Assembly (NCBI GenBank): GCA_021806345.1
Contig: JAJZXP010000204.1
Coordinates: 16,110 to 22,088 of the forward strand
DNA length: 5,979 nucleotides
From: Thermoplasmata archaeon
GTDB taxonomy: Archaea > Thermoplasmatota > Thermoplasmata > Thermoplasmatales > Thermoplasmataceae
Direction of reading: 5' to 3'
Of the stretch, positions 1 through 5,182 are shown one piece after another (within the stretch, counting starts at the first letter, position 1; every line of letters starts with the position of its first letter). Both the position numbers and the translations under genes were made by a program. Under the pieces are notes generated by a model. It searched no databases, had not been told where the DNA came from, and saw nothing but the letters and a program-made list of their open reading frames with translations.

Positions 1-1052
1 TAAGCGCTCAAAATACGAATAACAATTATGTCAGTTTTTCATTGAACCAGAATAAAACAGGTTCAGAAAAAATTAAATCTCAACAATTAGGTGTCAGTAA
101 GAATCTCAGCAGCACGAACAAAAGTGTGCCAACTGATTTCAATGGAACAGGCTTGAAATGCGCGGGAACTAGATACAGAATACAATTCAGGGAAGCAGGT
201 CTGCCAGCAAACACAATGTGGTCTATGGTAATCAGCATTTTCCAGAGTGGATATTATTATCAAAAGTCTAATTCTTCTCTTAATAACACCATAAATTTCT
301 CAATGATCAATGGAACATATAGTTACTTCCCTGAGGAATGTTTATCCAGTGGAAATTTTTTATACTGCTCTCATTCTGGAAATTTCACCGTTAACGGTTC
401 AAGTAAAGAGATTACTGTAAACTATACCAAAAAGGCCGAGATTTTTACTGTAAAATTTGAGGAACAGGGACTGCCTGCAGGAACCTATTGGCACCTGACC
501 CTGATAAGTGCCGTAGGTATTTCATGTATTTATAATATCGAACAATCAAATAATATAATTTGTTTTACCGTTGAAAATGGCACACACGCTTATATTCCAG
601 AAACTCGCATACTGGCAGGAAATTATTTCTATTTCGCAAAGGAAGGAAATGTAAGCATAAATGGTGCTAATGAAACTGTTTATGTTAATTATACTGCAGA
701 GAAGGAATACGTCCTTGCATTCAAAGAATCAGGATTATCAGCAGGATGTTCATTTCAGGTAACATTAAACGGCGACAAGATTTATGGCTATTTGAATGGA
801 TCTTGTTACGTCTTCCCCGTAACAAATGGAACGTACTCCTATACCGTCATGCAAAATTATTGCTACGAGATCAGCAATTTATCTGGAAATTTAACAATTA
901 GTGGAGCAAACCTAACATATAATTTAACTTTTACAAGGTTGTACTACGGGTTAACTTCAGGTGTTGTTTTTGAGATATTAGAAATCGCCGCAGGAATGGT
1001 CACTGTACTGGCTATCTCAATTATATTGATCATAACGAGGAGGCAAATTTAG
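1..1052 (+). CDS. Membrane-anchored surface repeat protein, C-terminal part (5' end outside window)
   Basis: The reading frame is open to the left edge (first whole codon at base 3). The TTG at 42 has no ribosome-binding site and no signal peptide follows it, so I read it as an internal Leu of a longer secreted protein. Counting from that codon, three related domains occupy about residues 44-129, 134-218 and 222-296. Each opens with a variant of F-x-E-x-GLPAGT-x-W (FREAGLPANTMW, FEEQGLPAGTYW, FKESGLSAGCSF). The first two close with V-N-Y-T and the third with a variant, Y-N-L-T. About 21 N-x-S/T sequons suggest heavy N-glycosylation, and eight cysteines are present. Residues about 306-332 form one hydrophobic segment followed by RRQI, fitting a C-terminal membrane anchor with the repeats outside. 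Such GLPxGT repeats are known from thermopsin-like and other surface proteins of thermoacidophilic archaea. No protease motif is visible here, so the function is unknown. Confidence 0.8.
   Translation, partial: SAQNTNNNYVSFSLNQNKTGSEKIKSQQLGVSKNLSSTNKSVPTDFNGTGLKCAGTRYRIQFREAGLPANTMWSMVISIFQSGYYYQKSNSSLNNTINFSMINGTYSYFPEECLSSGNFLYCSHSGNFTVNGSSKEITVNYTKKAEIFTVKFEEQGLPAGTYWHLTLISAVGISCIYNIEQSNNIICFTVENGTHAYIPETRILAGNYFYFAKEGNVSINGANETVYVNYTAEKEYVLAFKESGLSAGCSFQVTLNGDKIYGYLNGSCYVFPVTNGTYSYTVMQNYCYEISNLSGNLTISGANLTYNLTFTRLYYGLTSGVVFEILEIAAGMVTVLAISIILIITRRQI
171..929 (+). repeat. Three tandem protein-level repeats (~75-86 aa each) in the surface protein
   Basis: The units are at about 171-428, 441-695 and 705-929. 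Each starts with a hydrophobic strand and the GLPAGT-like turn, has a middle N-G-T/S-H/Y-A/S-Y element, then G-N-x-T/S-I/V-x-G, and ends near V-N-Y-T. The third unit is shorter and most diverged: the central motif reads GLSAGC and the closing motif YNLT. The units are related in protein but not obviously in DNA, which points to old duplication rather than recent copying. A beta-sandwich-like fold is an inference. Confidence 0.75.
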
Positions 1053-1075
1053 AATATTTGCCATTCATCACAAGA

Positions 1076-1123
1076 AGTCTACCTTTTTCCCATAAGTAGA
1101 CTCTTCAATTTTATGGTATTTTT
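1076..1123 (+). terminator. Hairpin plus T tracts downstream of the surface-protein gene
   Basis: AGTCTAC (1076-1082) is the exact reverse complement of GTAGACT (1096-1102), giving a 7-bp stem with a 13-base loop. T tracts follow at 1109-1112 and 1119-1123. It lies between convergent genes, where a transcript end is expected. Archaeal termination depends mainly on U-rich tracts, so the hairpin may be incidental or may protect the 3' end. Confidence 0.45.
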
Positions 1124-1187
1124 AGATCCTTCTTCAAAAATTCCCTTTATTTTGAATAAATCTGAAAACCAAAAATTTCAGTCAAAT

Positions 1188-1194
1188 AAAAAAA
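1188..1194 (-). terminator. Poly-T tract downstream of the permease gene
   Basis: On the minus strand a run of seven T follows the permease stop codon by about 18 bases. Further short T runs lie beyond it, at about 1170-1173 and 1136-1140. U-rich runs of this kind are the main archaeal intrinsic termination signal. No stable stem precedes it. Confidence 0.45.
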
Positions 1195-1212
1195 TTTTGT
1201 AAATTATCTCAC

Positions 1213-2571
1213 TTAATTATCCTGTACAAATGGTCTGTGATTCATTGGCCCGTATACTGACTCTACTGCTATAAACCCAATGATCATGTACCCTAGGAAT
1301 ATCAGAATCACATAGGTTACGGAAGTGATGAGGGAGTATATAACTATAAATCCCGACAGGCCGATTGCTGTCATAACAATTATTTCCTGGGTTATTTTTT
1401 TGTTCAGGGAATTTCTCAGGCTCTGAAGCATTGAGAAGTTTGCAGAAATATGGATTGCAAGGTTACCAAGACCAGCAAGTGTTCCAAGCGCCAGAAAGGT
1501 TGCAAAAGCCCCGTAAATACCTATGGAAGGAAACAAAACTAATGCACCTATTGTGATCGTCAGGATACCGGCTACCACCGGGGTTCCAGTTCTCCTATTG
1601 ATCTTTGAGACAAATTCTGGAAGGAGGTCCCTCTTTGACATTGCGTAAATATTTCTGGTAGATGCTGTAAAGAATGCCAGTGATCCAAGTATTCCATCAT
1701 TAATTCCTGCAAACAAAAGCAGATACTGCGAATATGGTCCCAGGTATGTTTTTAAAAGGTATATCACTGGAATGCTTGTGGAAGTCAGGGAACTGAGATT
1801 ACCCTGGTAGATTCCAGCATCAACAATTCCATAGAGAACCAATGCTTCAAGTAACCCGCCAATTATTATTACCAATACTACAGCCTTGCCTATGCTCTTT
1901 TCAGCATTCTTGACCTCTCCGGAAATAGGTGTTATGGCACCATATCCAGTTGGAATCCCTATGGCAAATAATATTCCAAGAAAAAGATCGGAGGCTGATG
2001 GTGTGATCTGAAGAGGATTGTAAAACGTAAAATGGGCTATGTCAAGAGAAACCACTATAACCGATACAAGTACAATGATTTCTATTCCGGCTGCGAATAC
2101 TGCATATCTTGCAGATGGTTTTATCCCAATTAGAAGGAATATGGACGCCGGCACAAATGCAATCATTAAGGAAAATATTGGGTTTATCCCCAATACATAG
2201 GATAAAATGAAGGCTGAACCAGCCAGATATCCTGCTCCGTATAGTATTGAATAGAAAATATACATCCATCCCGTTTCAAATCCAAGCCATCTCGAAAGTT
2301 CCTTTATTGCATAATTGAAATATCCGCCCGTTTCCGTATGCTTTTTTGAAAGGAAGAATACCACAATCCCATTAAGCAAAACCACCATCGTGCCTATTAC
2401 AACTACCAAAGGTGAAAAATAAAGTGACAGTATCAACACAGCAGTTGCATAGGTCAGCATTGAGAGGAAAGGTGCCTGTCCTCCCAGTGACATAAAAAAT
2501 ATATCTCTAAAAGATAGTTCTCTCTTTAACTCGCCATTCCCTTTTCTAATATTTGCAGTTTCATCATTCAC
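1213..2571 (-). CDS. APC-family amino acid permease, 12 predicted membrane helices
   Basis: This is a secondary transporter of the amino acid-polyamine-organocation superfamily, expected to import an amino acid by proton or sodium symport or by exchange. From a GTG start at 2571 it is 452 aa. Hydrophobic segments lie at about 32-50, 52-74, 98-126, 131-150, 156-176, 195-214, 229-250, 279-301, 330-349, 352-372, 396-416 and 418-438. The first helix follows FRDIFFMSLGGQAP, matching the unwound glycine-rich helix 1 of the family. Helix 6 holds GIPTGYG and is followed by GEVKNAEKSIGKA, the family's E-x-KN-P-x-k-t-I-x-x-A loop. After helix 8 comes TRNIYAMSKRDLLP and then TGTP, also typical. An upstream in-frame TTG at 2589 would give 458 aa, but it has no ribosome-binding site and lies too close to the TATA box. 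The gene is divergent from the lysine cluster. The substrate cannot be read from the sequence. Confidence 0.9.
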   Translation of the reverse strand: MNDETANIRKGNGELKRELSFRDIFFMSLGGQAPFLSMLTYATAVLILSLYFSPLVVVIGTMVVLLNGIVVFFLSKKHTETGGYFNYAIKELSRWLGFETGWMYIFYSILYGAGYLAGSAFILSYVLGINPIFSLMIAFVPASIFLLIGIKPSARYAVFAAGIEIIVLVSVIVVSLDIAHFTFYNPLQITPSASDLFLGILFAIGIPTGYGAITPISGEVKNAEKSIGKAVVLVIIIGGLLEALVLYGIVDAGIYQGNLSSLTSTSIPVIYLLKTYLGPYSQYLLLFAGINDGILGSLAFFTASTRNIYAMSKRDLLPEFVSKINRRTGTPVVAGILTITIGALVLFPSIGIYGAFATFLALGTLAGLGNLAIHISANFSMLQSLRNSLNKKITQEIIVMTAIGLSGFIVIYSLITSVTYVILIFLGYMIIGFIAVESVYGPMNHRPFVQDN

Positions 2572-2575
2572 CGCT

Positions 2576-2583
2576 TCACCGCC
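2576..2583 (-). promoter_or_regulatory. Ribosome-binding site deciding the permease start
   Basis: On the minus strand GGCGGTGA matches the archaeal consensus GGAGGTGA at seven of eight bases. It ends four bases before the GTG at 2571. The alternative TTG at 2589 lies upstream of this site, so the site supports the shorter, 452-aa protein. Confidence 0.6.
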
Positions 2584-2602
2584 CGGCAAGATTTATCGGC
2601 AT

Positions 2603-2610
2603 ATTATAAG
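2603..2610 (-). promoter_or_regulatory. TATA box of the permease gene
   Basis: CTTATAAT on the minus strand is a good archaeal box A. The usual distance of about 25-27 bases places the transcript start near 2580, just ahead of the GTG at 2571. The leader would be very short, and the TTG at 2589 would fall outside the transcript. Confidence 0.5.
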
Positions 2611-2614
2611 TTTT

Positions 2615-2936
2615 ATCCAAAAAAGGAATTTGAAATTTGGTGAAGCCCTAATTTCCGTGATTTTTGCTTTATGCCTGAATTCCGCAATCAAAATAAATGT
2701 CCGCTTTTCATTGGAATCTTGCTTTGAAATTTCGCAAAATGACTGCCTATATTCGTTGCACTTTAGATTTTGAAGCAATTGCAAAGATACCATCACGTTT
2801 GAATTCGTTTAGAACTGATCATTTTCAGACAGGGGATTTGTCAATATTATTTGTGACAAAATTTCTGGCAATTTTAATATTATTTCTTTCTATTTTAACC
2901 ATTTTAATTGAACTGCGAACAATTATGGTCATAAGA
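2615..2936. other. Divergent AT-rich intergenic region without a convincing gene
   Basis: This stretch separates the permease promoter from the lysW side. The longest open frames (about 2697-2942 plus, 2593-2796 minus) lack ribosome-binding sites and have no recognisable family motifs. The plus frame ends in a hydrophobic stretch that is simply a product of T-rich DNA. I see short palindromes (GAAATTTC at 2726-2733, GCAATTGC at 2775-2782), a TTTGTCA/TGACAAA dyad at 2837-2860, and three copies of ATTTTAA (2871, 2892, 2901). It may be a regulatory region, a decayed gene, or both. Confidence 0.5.
2837..2860. promoter_or_regulatory. Inverted repeat TTTGTCA-N10-TGACAAA, candidate operator
   Basis: The arms at 2837-2843 and 2854-2860 are perfect 7-bp inverted repeats with a 10-base AT-rich spacer. 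The site lies about 250 bases from the permease TATA box and about 190 bases upstream of lysW. The form suits a dimeric winged-helix or Lrp-type regulator; an Lrp-like protein, LysM, controls lysW in Sulfolobus. The binding protein here is unknown. As RNA it could also fold into a weak hairpin. Confidence 0.35.
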
Positions 2937-2944
2937 TATTAATA
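2937..2944 (+). promoter_or_regulatory. Candidate TATA box for lysW (distal option)
   Basis: TATTAATA within the AT-rich run 2937-2950 could serve as box A, with a transcript start near 2967. That would give lysW a leader of about 80 bases containing the mini-ORF at 3011. It is one of two options; the other is TTTAAA at 2998. The surrounding sequence is so AT-rich that the match is weak evidence. Confidence 0.3.
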
Positions 2945-2997
2945 ATTATTCAAAATTGATGCATTACGACAGATAAAATCCTGTGGAAATAGCACCG

Positions 2998-3003
2998 TTT
3001 AAA
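2998..3003 (+). promoter_or_regulatory. Candidate TATA box for lysW (proximal option)
   Basis: TTTAAA lies in a less AT-rich context than the distal candidate. It would place the transcript start near 3026, leaving a leader of about 23 bases that holds the GAGGAG ribosome-binding site. There is no clear purine-rich BRE directly upstream. If this is the promoter used, the mini-ORF starting at 3011 is not transcribed. Confidence 0.3.
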
Positions 3004-3010
3004 GGTGGTA

Positions 3011-3052
3011 TTGATCTGGATTTGTCTGAAAATAAAGAGGAGAAAAAAATGA
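3011..3052 (+). promoter_or_regulatory. Possible Lys/Arg-rich leader mini-ORF overlapping the lysW start
   Basis: A TTG frame of 13 codons reads (M)IWICLKIKRRKK and stops at a TGA (3050-3052) that overlaps the lysW ATG (3049-3051) as ATGA. GGTGG at 3004-3008 lies just upstream of the TTG. The last seven codons hold four Lys and two Arg, the likely end products of the pathway. The Lys/Arg content also follows from any purine-rich ribosome-binding site read in this frame, so this is a candidate only. Confidence 0.2.
3037..3042 (+). promoter_or_regulatory. Ribosome-binding site deciding the lysW start
   Basis: GAGGAG sits six bases before the ATG at 3049. This selects the 57-aa protein over the 79-aa form that would start at the in-frame GTG at 2983. 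Confidence 0.7.
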
Positions 3053-3222
3053 ATCTGGAATGTGGGATGTGCGGCGGAAAGGTAATGACTCCTGATGATG
3101 CATTAAAGGGAGAAATTGTCAGTTGTGAGGATTGCGGTTTAGATTTTGAGGTACAGGAAACAAGTGTTGGAAAAATTACACTTAAAACAGCGGAAAATGT
3201 AAAAGAGGATTGGGGAGAATAA
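3049..3222 (+). CDS. lysW: LysW amino-group carrier protein
   Basis: LysW carries biosynthetic intermediates in the alpha-aminoadipate route to lysine. The amino group of alpha-aminoadipate (or of glutamate, for arginine) is linked to the side-chain carboxylate of its last residue, which shields the amino group and hands the intermediate to LysZ, LysY and LysJ in the cytoplasm. The protein is 57 aa, close to the 54-56 aa usual for the family. Two Cys-x-x-Cys pairs (Cys5/Cys8 and Cys26/Cys29) form the zinc ribbon. The invariant C-terminal EDWGE is complete at 53-57, with Glu57 as the attachment residue. The protein is acidic (about 13 Asp/Glu against 5 Lys), as needed for docking on basic patches of its enzymes. 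An ATG preceded by GAGGAG fixes the start; an upstream GTG at 2983 would add 22 residues not seen in the family. LysX/ArgX, the enzyme that loads LysW, is not in the window. Confidence 0.95.
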   Translation: MNLECGMCGGKVMTPDDALKGEIVSCEDCGLDFEVQETSVGKITLKTAENVKEDWGE

Positions 3223-3240
3223 TTAACTCAAATTCCCCCA
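3211..3240 (+). promoter_or_regulatory. Bulged hairpin spanning the lysW stop codon
   Basis: TGGGG (3211-3215) and GAAT (3217-3220) pair with ATTC (3232-3235) and CCCCA (3236-3240). This gives nine base pairs with one bulged A (3216) and an 11-base loop. The 5' arm is made of the codons for Trp55-Gly56-Glu57 and the start of the stop codon; the 3' arm is non-coding. A T5 run follows at 3250-3254. It could act as a partial terminator or as a 3'-end stabiliser for lysW mRNA. Confidence 0.5.
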
Positions 3241-3249
3241 CTCCAGCAA

Positions 3250-3260
3250 TTTTTATAAAA
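3250..3260 (+). promoter_or_regulatory. TATA box of the lysYZJ unit
   Basis: TTTTTATAAAA is a strong archaeal box A in the 82-base gap between lysW and lysY. The expected start point near 3282 leaves a leader of about 22 bases before the lysY TTG at 3305. This suggests lysY, lysZ and lysJ have a promoter separate from lysW. Confidence 0.55.
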
Positions 3261-3293
3261 TTAAATTCGAAAAGGGACTTTTTGCATAAATAG

Positions 3294-3299
3294 GGTAAT
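3294..3299 (+). promoter_or_regulatory. Ribosome-binding site for lysY
   Basis: GGTAAT differs by one base from GGTGAT, part of the archaeal consensus. It ends five bases before the TTG start at 3305, the same spacing as the GGTGAT before lysJ measured to its first ATG. A TAA directly before the TTG (3302-3304) rules out any earlier start. Confidence 0.5.
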
Positions 3300-3304
3300 A
3301 TTAA

Positions 3305-4357
3305 TTGCGTACAGTAGGTATTGTAGGTGCATCCGGGTATGTAGGAGGCGAACTTTTGCGTCTGCTTCTGATGCACAAAGACATTCAGGTATCAGTAGTG
3401 ACCTCCCAGCAGCATTCCGGGGAGTATGTTTCAAAAGTGCACCCAAATCTTAAGGGACTTACGGATCTGGTATTTAGCGCAGATACTCCTGAAGTAGCCG
3501 CATCCAAGGTTGACATAATCTTCCTGGCACTGCCACATGGATCATCCAAAAACCACGTTCCGAAAATATCTGAAATGGGTGTGAGGATCATTGATATGAG
3601 TGCAGATTTCAGATTTAAAGATCCTGCAAACTATCCTGTCTGGTATGGATGGGATCACCCTGCCCCAGATATGCTCCAAAAATTCGTTTACGGTATGCCA
3701 GAGCTTCACAGGAATGAATTGAAGTCAGCACATTATATCTCTGTACCCGGTTGCATAGCAAGCTCATCAATTTACAGCCTTGCACCGCTTGCAAAGGTTG
3801 GATTGATCAATAAAGCGGCGATCGTGGATGCCAAAATTGGTTCTTCCGGATCAGGCAATAAGCCCTCACTCTCATCTCATTTCTCGGAAAGATACAATTC
3901 AGTGAGGGTATACAGCGCTTCAGGCCACAGGCATATTGGAGAAATTGAACAGGAACTTTCCCTTGTTTCCGGGCATGATGCCGTTGTTACAATGTCAGCC
4001 CATTCGGTCAACATGGTTCGTGGCATTCTGACCACAAGCAGTGTCTTTGTTGACAGGGATGTCCAAATGCCGGAACTATGGAAGGCATACCGCACCATGT
4101 ATTCGAATGAGCCATTTGTCAGGTTCATAATGGATTCAAGCGGGATCTATAGGTATCCGGACCCCAAACTGGTGGTCGGATCGAATTTTGTCGACCTCGG
4201 ATTTGCAATAGATCAGCATGTGAGAAGGGTCATTGCCATCGGTTCCATAGATAATCTCATAAAGGGAGCCGCAGGAAATGCAATTCAATCAATGAATGTG
4301 ATGGAAGGTTTTGATGAGCGGGAAGGACTGGTGTTATCTCCGATGAGATTGGTGTGA
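3305..4357 (+). CDS. lysY: LysW-gamma-aminoadipyl-phosphate reductase (ArgC/LysY family)
   Basis: The enzyme uses NADPH to reduce the acyl phosphate on LysW-bound aminoadipate to the semialdehyde, after LysZ and before LysJ. It has 350 aa, the usual family length. The N-terminal nucleotide-binding loop is GASGYVGGE (8-16). The catalytic cysteine is Cys150 in SVPGC. The family's general-acid histidine region is SGHRHIGEIEQEL (207-219), and the C-terminal GAAGNAIQSMN (321-331) is typical. HPNLKG (46-51) is, from memory, a feature shared with LysW-type enzymes. The start is TTG: a stop codon lies directly upstream, and the next in-frame ATG (3371) would delete the nucleotide-binding loop. lysZ begins three bases after the stop. 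Because only one LysYZJ set is seen, it may also act on LysW-glutamyl phosphate for arginine synthesis, as in Sulfolobus. Plain ArgC acting on N-acetylglutamyl phosphate is less likely next to lysW. Confidence 0.92.
   Translation: MRTVGIVGASGYVGGELLRLLLMHKDIQVSVVTSQQHSGEYVSKVHPNLKGLTDLVFSADTPEVAASKVDIIFLALPHGSSKNHVPKISEMGVRIIDMSADFRFKDPANYPVWYGWDHPAPDMLQKFVYGMPELHRNELKSAHYISVPGCIASSSIYSLAPLAKVGLINKAAIVDAKIGSSGSGNKPSLSSHFSERYNSVRVYSASGHRHIGEIEQELSLVSGHDAVVTMSAHSVNMVRGILTTSSVFVDRDVQMPELWKAYRTMYSNEPFVRFIMDSSGIYRYPDPKLVVGSNFVDLGFAIDQHVRRVIAIGSIDNLIKGAAGNAIQSMNVMEGFDEREGLVLSPMRLV
4351..4357 (+). promoter_or_regulatory. Ribosome-binding site for lysZ inside the lysY end
   Basis: GGTGTGA overlaps the last lysY codons and stop and lies three bases before the lysZ TTG at 4361. 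It resembles the GGTGA core with one inserted base. The arrangement suggests translational coupling of lysZ to lysY. Confidence 0.45.
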
Positions 4358-4360
4358 AAC

Positions 4361-5182
4361 TTGGTAACTGTATTGAAGATAGGCGGAAGCCTTATGAAAT
4401 CCGGTATTGGAGACGGTCTGATCAGGGATATCTCAACACATAGGGATAATGAGTATGTGTTAGTCCACGGTGGGGGACCTGCCGTAACAGATCTGTGCAA
4501 AAGATTGAACATTGAGACCAAATTTGTGACTTCACCGGGGGGAATAAGGAGCAGATACACAGATGCCGAAACGATGTCAGCATACCTTATGGCAATGCGG
4601 GGAAATATCAATGTATCGATAGTCCTCGCTCTGCAAAAGGCTGGAATCAAATCATTTGGTATGTCCGGTATTGACGGGCCCACAATCATCGCCGAGAGAA
4701 AGAAGAGACTCGTAACAGTAAATGAGAAAGGTAGGAGAATGTTCGTTGAGGGCGGATACACTGGAAGGATAATTTCAGTGGACATCAGTTTCATACAATA
4801 TCTCCTTTCAGAAGAGATAACACCAGTCATAGCACCCATAGCTGTCGGCTCAGATCACGAACCGCTGAATGTGGACGGTGATAGGGCAGCATCAGCCATA
4901 GCCGGAGGACTGAAAGCAGGCAGAATGATCCTGCTCACAGATGTAGATGGCATAATAATCAATGACAAAACTGTTGAGAAACTCAACCTTGATCAGGCCA
5001 GGGAAATGCTGAAACTGGTTGGAAACGGCATGGACAAGAAGCTAATGGCAGCAATTGAGTCCATTGAGGCAGGAACATCTGAGGTAATTATTGCCAATGG
5101 AAACAGTTCAATGCCAATTTCAGATGCATTAAATTCGAAAAAAAGGACGGTGATAACAGATGATGGAAAACAGATTTGTTGA
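4361..5182 (+). CDS. lysZ: LysW-aminoadipate kinase (amino acid kinase family, LysZ/ArgB-like)
   Basis: The enzyme transfers phosphate from ATP to the free side-chain carboxylate of aminoadipate bound on LysW, making the substrate for LysY. It has 273 aa, usual for the family. K-x-GGS (Lys6-Ser10) and HGGGP (36-40) form the phosphate-binding loops. GGIRSRYTDAET (60-71) contains the S-R-Y-T-D signature that I associate with LysZ, where acetylglutamate kinases have a shorter G-x-R-x-T-D. SGIDG (102-106) followed by ERKKR fits the LysW-dependent group. LNVDGDRAA (169-177) and LLTDVDGI (191-198) bind nucleotide and metal, and GNGMDKK (221-227) supplies the C-terminal lysine. The start is TTG, three bases after the lysY stop; M-V-T-V-L-K-I-G-G begins exactly at the first strand of the fold, so a later start is excluded. 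Its 3' end overlaps lysJ by 23 bases. It may also phosphorylate LysW-glutamate. Confidence 0.92.
   Translation: MVTVLKIGGSLMKSGIGDGLIRDISTHRDNEYVLVHGGGPAVTDLCKRLNIETKFVTSPGGIRSRYTDAETMSAYLMAMRGNINVSIVLALQKAGIKSFGMSGIDGPTIIAERKKRLVTVNEKGRRMFVEGGYTGRIISVDISFIQYLLSEEITPVIAPIAVGSDHEPLNVDGDRAASAIAGGLKAGRMILLTDVDGIIINDKTVEKLNLDQAREMLKLVGNGMDKKLMAAIESIEAGTSEVIIANGNSSMPISDALNSKKRTVITDDGKQIC
5149..5154 (+). promoter_or_regulatory. Ribosome-binding site for lysJ inside lysZ
   Basis: GGTGAT is an exact match to part of the archaeal consensus GGAGGTGATC. It ends five bases before the first of two tandem in-frame ATG codons (5160 and 5163), slightly favouring 5160 as the start. Confidence 0.55.

Noticed and set aside
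42..44. TTG at 42 as the start of the surface protein.
   Set aside because: The frame is open upstream to the window edge, there is no ribosome-binding site, and the product would lack a signal peptide although it has extracellular-type repeats.
1037..1101. Strong GAGGAGG at the end of the surface-protein gene, followed by a TTG frame of 13 codons.
   Set aside because: The purine run is the Arg-Arg codon pair of the membrane-anchor tail. The following frame is short, starts with TTG at poor spacing and runs into the hairpin.
2775..2782. GCAATTGC palindrome (and GAAATTTC at 2726-2733) as operators.
   Set aside because: Eight-base perfect palindromes in AT-rich DNA are expected by chance. They have no extended arms or paired copy.
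2593..2796. 67-codon minus-strand frame upstream of the permease.
   Set aside because: No start signal and no recognised motif, and it runs through the permease TATA box.
2697..2942. 81-codon plus-strand frame with a hydrophobic C-terminal stretch.
   Set aside because: There is no ribosome-binding site before its ATG and no family motif. The hydrophobic run comes from T-rich DNA, and the lysW promoter candidate overlaps its end.
2983..3048. In-frame GTG at 2983 that would extend LysW by 22 residues.
   Set aside because: Family members begin a few residues before the first Cys pair, and a GAGGAG site sits six bases before the ATG at 3049. The extension has no zinc-ribbon or other family feature.
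4285..4839. 184-codon minus-strand frame antisense to lysY/lysZ.
   Set aside because: It is a shadow of lysZ, whose motifs are complete on the plus strand. Its composition shows no domain or start signal.
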